Shown: positions 28,452 through 39,373 of the stretch, in pieces | Numbering within the stretch: position 1 is the first letter of the stretch | Layout: every line of letters starts with the position of its first letter | Source: Luteibacter anthropi | GTDB lineage: Bacteria > Pseudomonadota > Gammaproteobacteria > Xanthomonadales > Rhodanobacteraceae | Assembly (NCBI RefSeq): GCF_011759365.1 | Contig: NZ_JAARLZ010000011.1 | Span: 101,335-165,334, forward strand | Direction: 5' to 3' | DNA: 64,000 nt | The notes under the pieces: model-generated | The model's database searches: none | Seen by the model: the letters and a program-made list of their open reading frames with translations, nothing else | What the model was told of the DNA's origin: nothing | Program-made: the position numbers and the translations under genes

Positions 28452-29369
28452 TCAGAGCGGCTCCAGCCAGCCCCAGCGGTCCTGCGTCTTGCCGTTGAAC
28501 AGGCCGAAGAAAAGCTCCTGCAGGCGACGCGTGATCGGGCCGGCCTTGCCGCTGCCGATCTTCTTGCCGTCTACCGAGCGGATCGGCGTGACTTCGGCGG
28601 CGGTGCCGCACATCAGGATCTCGTCGGCGAGATAGAGGTATTCGCGCGGCAGGTCGCGCTCGATCACCTCGATGCCTTCCTCGCGGGCCAGCATCATCAG
28701 CGTGTGGCGCGTGATGCCGGTGAGGATCGACGCACTGGCCGGCGTGGTGTGCAGTGCGCCGTCGAAGACCAGGAACAGGTTCTCGCCCGCGCCTTCGCTC
28801 AGCAGGCCGGTGGAAGCCAGCGCGATGCCTTCGCCGAAACCGAGGCGGCGCGCCTCGCGGGCGATCAGCTGGCCCGAGAGGTAGTTGCCGCCGGCCTTGG
28901 CGCCGGCCGGAATGGTGTTGGGTGCGAAACGCTGCCAGCTCGACACGCAGGCGTCGATGCCGTTGTCCAGCGCCTCGGGTCCGAGGTACGGGCCCATGTG
29001 CCACGAGGCCACGGCCACGTCGGTGGGGCACTCGGCCGAGAGGCCGAAACCGCCCAGGCCACGGAAGGCGACCGGGCGCAGGTAGGCGGCCTTCAGGTCG
29101 TTCTTCTTCACCACGTCACGGCAGGCGGCAGCCAGCTCGTCGATCGAGTAGGGAATCTCGATGTCGTAGATCTTGGCCGACAGGTACAGGCGCTTCAGGT
29201 GATCGGTCAGGCGGAAAATGGCCGCGCCATCCGGCGTTTCGTAGCTGCGGATGCCTTCGAACACGGACGAACCGTAGTGAAGGGCGTGCGCCATGACATG
29301 GACGGTGGCATCGCGCCAGGGCTTGATCTGCCCGTTCTGCCAGATCCATTCGGGGTAGTTCTGCGACAT
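28452..29369 (-). CDS. ilvE: Branched-chain amino acid aminotransferase
   Basis: A 305-residue class IV PLP aminotransferase that makes valine, leucine and isoleucine from their keto acids. It shows MAHALHYGSSVFEGIRSYET, the PLP lysine region GAKAGGNYLSG, EGIALASTGLLSEGAGENLFLV and MCGTAAEVTPIRSVDG, all at normal positions. The ATG at 29369 has a GGAG site upstream. It is followed by its own terminator. The neighbouring metF lies upstream on the same strand, about 160 bp away. Confidence 0.95.
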   Translation of the reverse strand: MSQNYPEWIWQNGQIKPWRDATVHVMAHALHYGSSVFEGIRSYETPDGAAIFRLTDHLKRLYLSAKIYDIEIPYSIDELAAACRDVVKKNDLKAAYLRPVAFRGLGGFGLSAECPTDVAVASWHMGPYLGPEALDNGIDACVSSWQRFAPNTIPAGAKAGGNYLSGQLIAREARRLGFGEGIALASTGLLSEGAGENLFLVFDGALHTTPASASILTGITRHTLMMLAREEGIEVIERDLPREYLYLADEILMCGTAAEVTPIRSVDGKKIGSGKAGPITRRLQELFFGLFNGKTQDRWGWLEPL

Positions 29370-29526
29370 GTGTGCGCTCCGTAGGGGACCGCCCATGATA
29401 ACGGCTGGCGCCCGGGCGCACATGGCGCGATGCGTCAGTGCGTGGCCGGATGGTGGCGCGGCAGGGGCCTGACCATGGCCCGGGAGGCCGGGTGGCGGGA
29501 CTGGCGCCGCCCTGGCGACGGGTGTC

Positions 29527-30351
29527 TCAGGACAGGCGCTCCAGCACCGCCTCGGTCGTGCGGTAGCGGTTGATCGTATAGAAGTGGATGCCGGGGGCCC
29601 CGCCGTCCAGCAGGCGCTGGCACAGCCCGGCCACGACATCCGCCCCCAGTTCGCGGATGGCCCTGGCATCGTCGCCATGGGCCTGCATGCGCTTGACGAT
29701 CCAGCGGGGGATCTCGGCTCCGCATTGCTCGGAGAACCGGCGCAGCTGGCTGAAGTTGGCGATGGGCATGATGCCCGGCACCACGGGAATCGTCACACCC
29801 AGCTTCGTCACGTCGTCGACAAAGCGGAAATAAGCGTCCGGATTGAAGAAATACTGGGTGATCGCGCCGTCGGCGCCGGCGTCGCACTTGGCCTTGAAGT
29901 GCTGCAGGTCGACCAGGGCGTTTTCCGCCTGCGGATGGATTTCCGGGTAGGCCGCCACCTCGATATGGAAATGGTTGCCGTAGTTCTCGCGGATGAACGA
30001 GACCAGCTCCGCGGCGTAGCGAAAATGGCCGGGCGAGGCCATGCCCGAGGGCAGGTCGCCACGCAGGGCCACGATGCGGCGACAGCCGCTTTCCTTGTAT
30101 TCGTCGAGCAGGGCGCTGATCTCCGCCCGGGTGCCGCCCATGCATGACAGGTGCGGGGCCACCGACAGGCCGTGCTCGGAGCGGATGCTTTTCACCGTCT
30201 CGTTGGTGTAGCTCAAGGTGGAGCCGCCGGCACCGAACGTCACGGACACGTAGTCGGGAGCGTGTTGCTTCAGCTTGCGCACGGTCTTGTCGAGCTGGTC
30301 GCGCTGCTCGTCGGTCTTGGGCGGGAAGAATTCGAAGCTGATGGCAGGCAT
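29527..30351 (-). CDS. metF: 5,10-methylenetetrahydrofolate reductase
   Basis: A 274-residue FAD enzyme that makes 5-methyltetrahydrofolate for methionine synthesis. It starts MPAISFEFFPPKTDEQRDQL with the conserved Glu of SFEFFPPKT. It also has VSVTFGAGGST, ALRGDLPSG, EVAAYPEIHPQA, GADGAITQYFFNPDAYFRFV and GIHFYTINR. The ATG at 30351 lies 58 bp after the stop of the lipase-like gene. The gap carries ATATATCCTTCT, which is shared with the metK leader and lies too far from this ATG to be a ribosome-binding site. Confidence 0.95.
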   Translation of the reverse strand: MPAISFEFFPPKTDEQRDQLDKTVRKLKQHAPDYVSVTFGAGGSTLSYTNETVKSIRSEHGLSVAPHLSCMGGTRAEISALLDEYKESGCRRIVALRGDLPSGMASPGHFRYAAELVSFIRENYGNHFHIEVAAYPEIHPQAENALVDLQHFKAKCDAGADGAITQYFFNPDAYFRFVDDVTKLGVTIPVVPGIMPIANFSQLRRFSEQCGAEIPRWIVKRMQAHGDDARAIRELGADVVAGLCQRLLDGGAPGIHFYTINRYRTTEAVLERLS

Positions 30352-30379
30352 GCGGCGGTCTCGGTCAGTTGGCCGCAGT

Positions 30380-30407
30380 ATATATCCTTCTATCGAGATG
30401 AAAAGAT
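30380..30407. promoter_or_regulatory. Putative methionine-cycle operator upstream of metF
   Basis: Contains ATATATCCTTCT, identical to 50950-50961 before metK, and an imperfect palindrome (ATCCTTCTATC / GATGAAAAGAT, 8 of 11 bp symmetric). It resembles AT-rich sites of ArsR-type SAM-cycle regulators such as SahR. Confidence 0.4.
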
Positions 30408-30409
30408 GG

Positions 30410-32332
30410 CTATTGCGGCAACGGGCTCGTCGTGGCGTGGTCCCGGTCGATGCTCTCGTCCAGGATGCGGCGGATTTCCAGGATGGCGGCCGGGGTTTCC
30501 TGCACGCTGTGGCCGGAGACGATGACTTTCTCGGAGGCCGCACCGTCCAGGTGCGAGCTCCAGTAGGGCACCAGGCCGTCGTCGCTGGCATCCAGCGGCC
30601 CCTCGGCCGAGCGCCGGGCGATGATCGAGTGGTAGCGCACGGAAGGCGAGATAGGCAGGTTGGCCGCGGCGCGGATGAAGGTGTCTTCGGCGCTGAGGTT
30701 GTCGATGCTGTTCGGCACCAGCCGCACGCCTTCCTTGGGGGCATCCTTACCCACGCCGTTGATGTCCGCGATCATGCCGCCCAGGGTGGTGAGCACGGCG
30801 GGGGGCAGGCGGATCAGGTTGGCGATGAGCCGGGCCAGCTTGTTGCCGGCAAATACGGTGCCCCGATGGGGCGCGGCGATGAAGATCGCTTCGCTGAACT
30901 GCGGCATCGGCTGGAATTCCAGATATGGCTTCAGTTTGTCGGCGTGTTTTTCCATGCGCAGGCGGCGCTTGTCGTCGTTCTCGACGATGCCGTTCCATAC
31001 GGCGTCACCCGACGACGACACCATCAGCCGCGCGATGACGCCGCCCATGCTGTGCCCGACGATGACCATGTCGTGCGAGGCTTCCGCGTTGCCGTCCGGA
31101 TCGAAGTAATGCAGCGTTTCCAGAAAGGCTTTGCGGATCTCGCGGTGGTTCAGCGGAATCGGCATGTTGGTGGGGTAGTAGACCTGCCACACCTGGTAAT
31201 GCCGACGCAGGCGTTCGTCGCCGAGGATTTCGTTGGCGACGTTTACCCAGGCCTCCGGACTGCTGGCGAGGCCGTGCAGCAGGAGGATCACGCGGCGGTC
31301 GGGATCGTAGGGCTGCATGAGATACACATGCGGCTTGTCGATGCCCTGCATGCGTCCGAACAGGCTGCGGATGGATTGCGTGGCAAAGCCGGAGCGGGCG
31401 AGCCACAGGCCATAACCTGCGGTGAAGTTGGCGGCCAGCGGTACGGTGGTGGCGCCTACCTGCACGGTGGATTGCCGGTAAGGGTCGTAGCCGGCAAGCG
31501 TCGCCTGATGACTTGCCAGCACGTCGGCCAGCGTGGTGCCGTCGAAGCGAAGGAACGCCGTGGCAGACGGCGTGGGCATCGCACTGAACGGTGCCTTGGT
31601 CGAGGTGTCACCCAGGTCCGCGACCAGTTCGGCGCCCAGGCCGTCGCGGCGATAGACGCTGCGGATGCCGACGAAGCGGAGCGCGGAGGCCGGGACCACA
31701 TCGCGCGGCTGTGCGTTGGCCCAGGACAGGGCGCTGACGTCTTCGTTGACGGTGGTGTCGGCGATGGTGACGGAGGACGGCCGTGGTGCCTTCGGGCCAC
31801 CGGGTTCCGGCAGGCGCGTCACGCCGATGGTGAGCTGCTGCACCGAATAGTTGTAGTAGTCGCGCACCTGGGTCTGGCGGTCTTCGAACGAGCGCTCCGA
31901 TGACGAGCGTTCGGTGAAGAACAGGTAGGCATAGGCGTGGCGTGCCGACTGGAGGTACGCCGCCAGCGCCGCGTCCCCCGGCGCCGCCTTCAGCGGCCCC
32001 CTGCCGGTCAACGCGCGGCTATAGGCCAGCCACAGTTCGGCCAGCGCCGACTGCCTGCGCTCCTCGTCCATGGGCGAGACCCGGGTGAGGGCGTCGATGC
32101 AGGGCAGGGCATCGCGCTCGCAGGGGCGCACCGACACGCCCGCCGTGCGCAGGGCTTCCGCCGTGGCACTGCTGAGGTGCTTCGAGGTGAGGATGTCGCC
32201 ACGCCGCTGGGCCACGTAATCGGCCGAATCCACCGAGCTGACACTGACCATGGCGCAGCCGCTGGCGAGCAGGGCGAGTGCGGCCAGCATGAAGTGGCGG
32301 CTGGCTCGGAGGATGGCGTACACGTCAGGCAT
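30410..32332 (-). CDS. Lipoprotein alpha/beta hydrolase (lipase-like)
   Basis: A 640-residue protein with a lipoprotein-type N-terminus (LAALALLASGCAMV, Cys near residue 26). The N-terminal half (to about 340) is unrecognised and helix-rich. The C-terminal half is an alpha/beta hydrolase: oxyanion loop LLLHGLASSPEAW, nucleophile elbow VIVGHSMGGVIAR, Asp in DASDDGLVPYWSSH and His in VIVSGHSVQET. It is probably a membrane-anchored lipase or esterase on the periplasmic side; the substrate is unknown. It lies between metF and ahcY on the same strand but is separated from ahcY by about 650 bp of repeats. Confidence 0.82.
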   Translation of the reverse strand: MPDVYAILRASRHFMLAALALLASGCAMVSVSSVDSADYVAQRRGDILTSKHLSSATAEALRTAGVSVRPCERDALPCIDALTRVSPMDEERRQSALAELWLAYSRALTGRGPLKAAPGDAALAAYLQSARHAYAYLFFTERSSSERSFEDRQTQVRDYYNYSVQQLTIGVTRLPEPGGPKAPRPSSVTIADTTVNEDVSALSWANAQPRDVVPASALRFVGIRSVYRRDGLGAELVADLGDTSTKAPFSAMPTPSATAFLRFDGTTLADVLASHQATLAGYDPYRQSTVQVGATTVPLAANFTAGYGLWLARSGFATQSIRSLFGRMQGIDKPHVYLMQPYDPDRRVILLLHGLASSPEAWVNVANEILGDERLRRHYQVWQVYYPTNMPIPLNHREIRKAFLETLHYFDPDGNAEASHDMVIVGHSMGGVIARLMVSSSGDAVWNGIVENDDKRRLRMEKHADKLKPYLEFQPMPQFSEAIFIAAPHRGTVFAGNKLARLIANLIRLPPAVLTTLGGMIADINGVGKDAPKEGVRLVPNSIDNLSAEDTFIRAAANLPISPSVRYHSIIARRSAEGPLDASDDGLVPYWSSHLDGAASEKVIVSGHSVQETPAAILEIRRILDESIDRDHATTSPLPQ

Positions 32333-32401
32333 GGCCAGGCTGGCGGTGAAGGTAAAGCGGATCGTACGTCAGGTATGCATCTACGAGAACATTACCACCC
32401 C

Positions 32402-32893
32402 CTCACGTCGTCCCTGCGGAAGCTTCGGACCCAGTGCGGTGCGGTGGGTTTTTGCGAGAGGGTTACCTGCACACGAGCCGATGAAACGTGGCGGTGTTTA
32501 CTGGTGAACCGGGGCGCTGGGTTCCTGCGTTCGCAGGAACGACGGGTTGCGAGATTGCAACTTCCCACCTATCCCTCACGTCGTCCCTGCGAACGCAGGG
32601 ACCCAGTGCGGTGCAATCGATTGTCGCGACAGGGCCACCTACACACAAGCCGATGCAACGTGGCGGTGTTTACTGGTGGACCGGGGCGCTGGGTTCCTGC
32701 GTTCGCAGGAACGACGGGCTATGAGATTGCAACTTCCCACCTATCCCTCACGTCGTCCCTGCGAACGCAGGGACCCAGTGCGGTGCAACAGGTTTTCGCG
32801 AGAGTGCCACCTACACACAAGCCGATGCAACGTGGCGGTGTTTACTGGTGAACCGGGGCGCTGGGTTCCTGCGTTCGCAGGAACGACGGGCAT
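32402..32893. repeat. Tandem array of a ~172-bp unit (2.85 copies)
   Basis: Units begin at 32402, 32575 and 32747 (CTCACGTCGTCCCTGCG). Each carries two opposed hairpins, GTCCCTGCG-AACGCAGGGAC and GTTCCTGCG-TTCGCAGGAAC, separated by a conserved linker with CGATGCAACGTGGCGGTG. The first hairpin of copy 1 is altered. It fills the gene-free gap 32333-32913; no gene is seen there. Confidence 0.9.
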
Positions 32894-32913
32894 GCGTAGC
32901 TTCTCGGGGCCCC

Positions 32914-32948
32914 AAAAAAACACGCCCCCGTCTTTCGACGAGGGCGTG
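32914..32948 (-). terminator. ahcY terminator
   Basis: Stem CACGCCC-CGTC / GACG-GGGCGTG with a TTTC loop; on the minus strand it is followed by seven T residues. Confidence 0.9.
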
Positions 32949-32982
32949 CAAGTTCTATTCTACCGGCCTACAAAACCGCCGA

Positions 32983-34416
<1,434 letters not shown>

Positions 34417-34440
34417 GGCGTATCTCCGGATGGTCACGGG

Positions 34441-34517
34441 GGCGCCGTTGTGCGGCAAGCCGCGCCGAGCCTGGCCATTGGGGGAAAACCCCTCCGGTCG
34501 CAGCGCCCCTCGGCGGG
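34441..34517 (-). promoter_or_regulatory. SAH riboswitch upstream of ahcY
   Basis: On the minus strand the leader reads CGCCGAGGGGCGCTGCGACC, then a hairpin, CCAGGCTCGGCG, a further hairpin, and ACAACGGCGCC just before the ribosome-binding site. This matches the conserved core of SAH riboswitches (GAGGnGCGCTGC..., CAGGCTCGG, AACGGCGC) and its expected position before ahcY. Confidence 0.88.
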
Positions 34518-34532
34518 CGAAAACGGTCGACC

Positions 34533-34564
34533 ATTGTATCCCGGATTCCGGATGAGGAGATAAA
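34533..34564 (-). promoter_or_regulatory. Putative ahcY promoter and upstream TTTATCTC half-site
   Basis: A -10-like TACAAT (34533-34538, minus strand) sits about 16 bp before the riboswitch core. A TTTATCTC (34557-34564) near the -35 region matches half of the motif seen near metK and at 51276. Confidence 0.45.
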
Positions 34565-34612
34565 CACACTTTTTTGGTTACTCTCAGGGTTCCGCATCAT
34601 GCAGAGAGCCCG

Positions 34613-37318
34613 ATGGAAGCCGTACGCGATCCAGAATTCCTGCCCCATGACGGTCCTCTTCGCGAGGACGTGCGACGGTTGGGAGCCCTTGTCGGCCAGA
34701 TGCTTGCGGAGCAGGGCGGGAAACCCTTCTTCGAGCGGGTGGAGCATGTGCGCACTGCCGCGATCCAGCGCCGACGCAGTGGCGCCGGGGTGGATGCCCT
34801 GGCCGAAAGCCTGAACGGCCTGGGTGCCGCCGATGCCGAGGCACTGGCCCGGGCCTTTGCCGCCTACTTCCAGGCCGTGAACGTGGCCGAGCGGGTGCAC
34901 CGCATCCGCCGCCGGCGTGATTACCAGCGCGAAGGGGGCACCGCCCAGCCGGAATCGCTGGCCGCCGTGCTCGCCCAGCTCAAGGATGAAGGCGTCACCC
35001 GCGAGGAACTGGAAACCCTGCTGCGTCGCCTCGACGTGGAACCGGTGTTCACGGCGCATCCCACGGAAGCGGTGCGTCGCTCGTTGCTGGAAAAAGAGCA
35101 GGAGATCGTCCGCGCGCTGGTCGACGAGTTCGACCCCACGCGTACGCCGCAGGAACTGCGCGACGACGATGCGCGCATCCTCATGGCGTTGTCGGCCGGC
35201 TGGCAGACCGCCGAGGCCTCGCCGGTGCGGCCCAGCGTGTCCGACGAGTTCGACCATGTGGGTTTCTACATGGCGCGACCGATCTACCGCGTGCTGCCCG
35301 CGCTCTACGAAGCGCTGCACCAGGCCATCGTGGAGACCTACGGTGAGGACGTGACGATTCCGCGCGTGCTGCGCTTCGCCACCTGGGTGGGTGGCGACAT
35401 GGACGGCAACCCGAACGTCAACGCTGACACCATCGCGGCCACGCTGTCCGCGCAGCGTACGCTGGTACTCGAACGCTATATCGAGGATGCCCACGCCCTG
35501 GGCCGCCTGCTCAGCCAGACGGACGATCGCGTCAAGCTGGACGACAAGCTGCAACGTCGCCTGGATGCCTATCGCGAACGACTGGTCGATGCGGCGGCAG
35601 GCATCCGGCCGCGGCATGCAGACATGCCTTACCGGGCCTTCCTCACCTTTGTCGCCGCGCGCCTGGAATCCACCCTGGAAGACGGCGCCGATCGTTATGC
35701 GTCGGCGCAGGAATTCATCGACGACATCGCCCAGGTCGAGCACAGTCTGCTTCATCACGGCGGTAGGCATGCAGGTGCCTACGCAGTGAACCGCCTCCTG
35801 TGGCGTGCACGCACGTTCGGTTTTCATCTTGCCCGACTCGATGTCCGTCAGGACGCACGGGTGCATGACGAGGCGCTTTCCGCACTGTTGGGCGATGCCG
35901 ACTGGGCCGAGCGCGACGTTGCCTCGCGGGTGAAGACACTACGCCCCTATGCGGCGGGCGAGCGCAGTTTCGTGGCAGGTGAGGATCACGACGCCGCCAC
36001 CATGCTGCGCCATGTCTTCGCGACGCTGGCCGATTCGCGCAAGCGCTACGGCCAGGAGGCCACTGGTCTCTACATCATCAGCATGGCCGAGACAGCCGCC
36101 GACGTGCTGGCCGTGCTGGCGCTTGCCCGTCGTGGCGGCCTGCTGGAAGACGGCCGTGTACCGCTCGACGTGGCACCTTTGTTCGAAACGGTGGACGACC
36201 TGAAGGGTGGTCCGGCCACCTTGCAGGCCCTGCTGGATGATCCGATCTATCGTGCGCACCTGAAGGCGCGTGGCGATCGTCAGTGGGTGATGCTGGGTTA
36301 CTCGGACAGCGGCAAGGATGGTGGCACCGTCGCCTCGAAGTGGAGCCTGCAACGTGCGCAGGTGGAACTGCTCGACGTGGCGCAGAAGGCGGGTATCCGC
36401 GTGGCCTTCTTCCATGGTCGTGGCGGCTCGGCCAGCCGTGGCGGCTCACGCATCCTGCCTGCCCTGATGGCATCGCCGCGTGGGTCGGTGGCGGGTGTGC
36501 TGCGTGTCACGGAGCAGGGCGAGGTGATCCACCGCAAGTACGGTATCCGTGCGCTGGCCGTGCGTAATCTCGAGCAGACCCTCGGTGCCGTGATGCGCGC
36601 GTCGCTGCGGCCGCGTGTGGCCGAAGTGCGCGAATCCGGCTGGAAGGATGTGATGGCGAAGCTCTCCGACGAGAGCCGCAAGGCCTATCGCGCCTTCGTG
36701 GATCGCGAGGGCTTCGTGGATTATTTCCGGGGCGCCACGCCGATCGACGTGATCGAGCGCATGACGCTGGGCTCGCGCCCGGCGCGTCGTCGCAGCATGA
36801 AGGGCGTGGAGGATCTGCGCGCGATTCCCTGGGTGTTTTCGTGGACGCAGTGCCGCGCGGTGCTTACCGGCTGGTACGGCCTGGGTTCGGCGCTGGAGGC
36901 GCTGGCGAAGGACGGCCACGTGGCGACGCTGGAACGTATGGCGCATGAGTGGCCGTTCTTTGCCACGATGCTCGATGACGTGGAGATGGTGCTGGCGAAG
37001 GCGGACATCCATATCGCCGAGGCGTTCTCGCAGCTGGCGGGGCCGTTGCACGAAAAGTTCTTCCCGCTGATTCGCGATGAATTCGAGCGGACGGTGCACT
37101 GGGTGCTGAAGCTGAAGGGTTCGGGTGAACTGCTGAGCAGTGAACCGCGCCTGGCGACATCGATCCGCCTGCGCAATCCGTATGTGGATCCGATGAGCCT
37201 TTTGCAGGTAGATCTTCTGCGTCGCTGGCGTGCAACAGGAGGCAAGGACGATGCGTTGCTGAGTGCGCTGGTGGCCTGCGTGAACGGCGTATCGCAGGGC
37301 TTGCAGAACACCGGCTGA
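34613..37318 (+). CDS. ppc: Phosphoenolpyruvate carboxylase
   Basis: A 901-residue enzyme that carboxylates phosphoenolpyruvate to oxaloacetate to refill the TCA cycle. Catalytic motifs are [13 protein letters not shown] (the essential His, near residue 150) and [13 protein letters not shown] (the mobile loop, near 600). [23 protein letters not shown] and the C-terminal block ending QNTG are also present. I chose the ATG at 34613, since the upstream TTG frame adds non-family residues. It is divergent from ahcY. Confidence 0.97.
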   Translation: MEAVRDPEFLPHDGPLREDVRRLGALVGQMLAEQGGKPFFERVEHVRTAAIQRRRSGAGVDALAESLNGLGAADAEALARAFAAYFQAVNVAERVHRIRRRRDYQREGGTAQPESLAAVLAQLKDEGVTREELETLLRRLDVEPVFTAHPTEAVRRSLLEKEQEIVRALVDEFDPTRTPQELRDDDARILMALSAGWQTAEASPVRPSVSDEFDHVGFYMARPIYRVLPALYEALHQAIVETYGEDVTIPRVLRFATWVGGDMDGNPNVNADTIAATLSAQRTLVLERYIEDAHALGRLLSQTDDRVKLDDKLQRRLDAYRERLVDAAAGIRPRHADMPYRAFLTFVAARLESTLEDGADRYASAQEFIDDIAQVEHSLLHHGGRHAGAYAVNRLLWRARTFGFHLARLDVRQDARVHDEALSALLGDADWAERDVASRVKTLRPYAAGERSFVAGEDHDAATMLRHVFATLADSRKRYGQEATGLYIISMAETAADVLAVLALARRGGLLEDGRVPLDVAPLFETVDDLKGGPATLQALLDDPIYRAHLKARGDRQWVMLGYSDSGKDGGTVASKWSLQRAQVELLDVAQKAGIRVAFFHGRGGSASRGGSRILPALMASPRGSVAGVLRVTEQGEVIHRKYGIRALAVRNLEQTLGAVMRASLRPRVAEVRESGWKDVMAKLSDESRKAYRAFVDREGFVDYFRGATPIDVIERMTLGSRPARRRSMKGVEDLRAIPWVFSWTQCRAVLTGWYGLGSALEALAKDGHVATLERMAHEWPFFATMLDDVEMVLAKADIHIAEAFSQLAGPLHEKFFPLIRDEFERTVHWVLKLKGSGELLSSEPRLATSIRLRNPYVDPMSLLQVDLLRRWRATGGKDDALLSALVACVNGVSQGLQNTG

Positions 37319-37325
37319 CAATCCC

Positions 37326-37392
37326 TGTAGGAGCGCGCCTTGCGCACGACCGGTCATCGCGATAATCGGTCGCGCGCAGGCGCGCTCCTACA
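37326..37392. repeat. REP element, paired inverted copy
   Basis: A hairpin between the convergent stops of ppc and uup; it may also act as their terminator, since no other one is seen. Confidence 0.88.
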
Positions 37393-37401
37393 GGGTACGG
37401 A

Positions 37402-39267
37402 TCAGCCTTCGAGTTCTTCCCAGCGGGCGAAGGCGATGTCCAGTTCGGCCTGAAGCTTCGCGATCTCGTCGGTCACCTTCGTGATCGACGCGGCATCCTG
37501 CTGGTAGAACTTCGGATCGTTCATCGCCTCGGTGTGCTTCGCGATGGCCGATTCCAGTTGCTCAAGCTTCGCCGGCAGCAGTTCGAGTTCACGCTGTTCC
37601 TTGAAGGAAAGCTTCTTTTTCGGCGCTGCGACGGGTGCAGGCGCAGGTGCCGGAGCGGCCTTCGACGGTGCGGCAGGCGATTTCACGGAGGCCACCGGCT
37701 TCTGTCGCAGCCAGTCGCTGTAACCGCCCACGTACTCTCCGATGACACCATCGCCTTCCAGCACCAGCGTGCTGGTGACCACGTTGTCGATGAAGTCACG
37801 ATCGTGCGACACGAGCAGCAGGGTGCCGGAGTACTCGCCGAGGATTTCCTCCAGCAGTTCCAGCGTCTCCACGTCGAGGTCGTTGGTGGGTTCGTCCATG
37901 ACCAGCAGGTTGGACGGCTGGGCGAACAGCTTCGCCAGCAGCAGGCGATTACGCTCGCCGCCCGACAAACGGGTGATCGGCGCTCGCGCACGCTCGGGCG
38001 AGAACAGGAAGTCCTGAAGGTAACCGATGATGTGCTTGCGCTGGCCGTTCAGCTCGATGTATTCGCGGCCCTGGGCCACGTTGTCCAATGCGTTCATCTT
38101 GTCGTCCAGCGCGATGCGATGCTGGTCGAAGTAGGCGATCTGCAAACCGGTGCCCTGCGTGGCCTCGCCTTCCTGCGGGGCGAGCTGGCCGAGCATGATC
38201 TTCAGCAGCGTGGACTTGCCGGCGCCGTTCGGCCCCATGATGCCCACGCGGTCGCCGCGCATGATCGTGGTGCTGAAATCGCGAATCAGCGTGCGGCCGC
38301 CGTAGGCCTGGGTGATGTGCTCGACATCGACGACCTTGCGGCCGGATGCCTGCGCCGTGGCCAGGTTCATCTTCGCGTTGCCGGTGGTCTCGCGACGCTC
38401 GGAGCGTTCGCGGCGCATGGCCTTCAGCGCGCGCACGCGGCCTTCGTTGCGGGTGCGGCGGGCCTTGATGCCCTGGCGGATCCACACTTCTTCCTGGGCC
38501 AGCTTGCGGTCGAAGTGCGCATTGGCCTGCGCTTCGGCATGCAGGCGCTCTTCGCGACGGCGCAGGTAGTTGTCATAGTCGCCCGGCCAGCTGGTGATCT
38601 GGCCGCGGTCGATCTCGACGATGCGCGTGGCGAGCGAGCGCAGGAAGCTGCGGTCATGGGTGATGAAGACGATGGCGCCGCTGAAGCCCTTGAGGAAGGT
38701 TTCGAGCCAGGCGATGGCCTCGATGTCGAGATGGTTGGTGGGCTCGTCGAGCAGCAGCAGGTTCGGGTCGCGGACCAGCGCCTGGCCGAGCAGCACGCGG
38801 CGCTTCATGCCGCCGGAGAGGTCGGCGAAGTCGGTCTCGGCCGGGAGTTCCAGGCGCTCGATCACCTGCTGCACGCGGGAGTCCAGGTCCCAGGCGTTCT
38901 GGGCCTCGATCTTCGACTGGACGTCGCCCAGGGCATCCATGTCGCCTTCGGCGAGCAGGTGGTGGTACTGGGCGAGCAGGTGGCCCAGTTCGCCCAGGCC
39001 ATCGGCCACCACGTCGAACACGGAGCCGCTGGTGTCCTGCGGCACCTCCTGGGTGAGGCGGGCGATGCGGGTGCCGCCCTGCAGACGGATTTCGCCGTCG
39101 TCGGGGTGCAGTTCGCCGGCGATGAGCTTGAGCAGGGTGGATTTACCCGCACCGTTGCGACCGACCACGCAGACGCGTTCGCCGGTATCGAGGGAGAGGT
39201 TCACCTGTTCGAGCAGGAGGGGGCCGCCGACGCTGTAGTCGACGTTGAGCAATTGGATGAGCGACAT
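37402..39267 (-). CDS. uup: ABC-F family ATPase Uup
   Basis: A 621-residue protein with two ABC ATPase domains and no membrane part. Walker A motifs are [11 protein letters not shown] (about residue 37) and [11 protein letters not shown] (about 345). Signature motifs are LSGGMKRR and LSGGERNR, followed by LLLDEPTNHLDIE and LVMDEPTNDLDVE. The last 70 residues after a Pro/Ala-rich linker form the helical Uup C-terminal domain (KLSFKEQRELELLPAKLEQL). ABC-F proteins act on ribosomes; Uup also affects transposon excision and replication or repair. Confidence 0.92.
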   Translation of the reverse strand: MSLIQLLNVDYSVGGPLLLEQVNLSLDTGERVCVVGRNGAGKSTLLKLIAGELHPDDGEIRLQGGTRIARLTQEVPQDTSGSVFDVVADGLGELGHLLAQYHHLLAEGDMDALGDVQSKIEAQNAWDLDSRVQQVIERLELPAETDFADLSGGMKRRVLLGQALVRDPNLLLLDEPTNHLDIEAIAWLETFLKGFSGAIVFITHDRSFLRSLATRIVEIDRGQITSWPGDYDNYLRRREERLHAEAQANAHFDRKLAQEEVWIRQGIKARRTRNEGRVRALKAMRRERSERRETTGNAKMNLATAQASGRKVVDVEHITQAYGGRTLIRDFSTTIMRGDRVGIMGPNGAGKSTLLKIMLGQLAPQEGEATQGTGLQIAYFDQHRIALDDKMNALDNVAQGREYIELNGQRKHIIGYLQDFLFSPERARAPITRLSGGERNRLLLAKLFAQPSNLLVMDEPTNDLDVETLELLEEILGEYSGTLLLVSHDRDFIDNVVTSTLVLEGDGVIGEYVGGYSDWLRQKPVASVKSPAAPSKAAPAPAPAPVAAPKKKLSFKEQRELELLPAKLEQLESAIAKHTEAMNDPKFYQQDAASITKVTDEIAKLQAELDIAFARWEELEG

Positions 39268-39287
39268 ACCCCCATTGTAATGCTTAT

Positions 39288-39373
39288 GCAGGAGCGCGCC
39301 TTGCGCGCGACCGGTTTTCGCGGGGAAGTCGTGTTTTCGCGAAAACCGGTCGCGCGCAAGGCGCGCTCCTACA
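39288..39373. repeat. REP element overlapping the galM stop codon
   Basis: An inverted REP pair with a longer inner palindrome (TTTTCGCG...CGCGAAAA). Read on the minus strand, its TGTAG supplies the TAG stop of galM. Confidence 0.9.
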
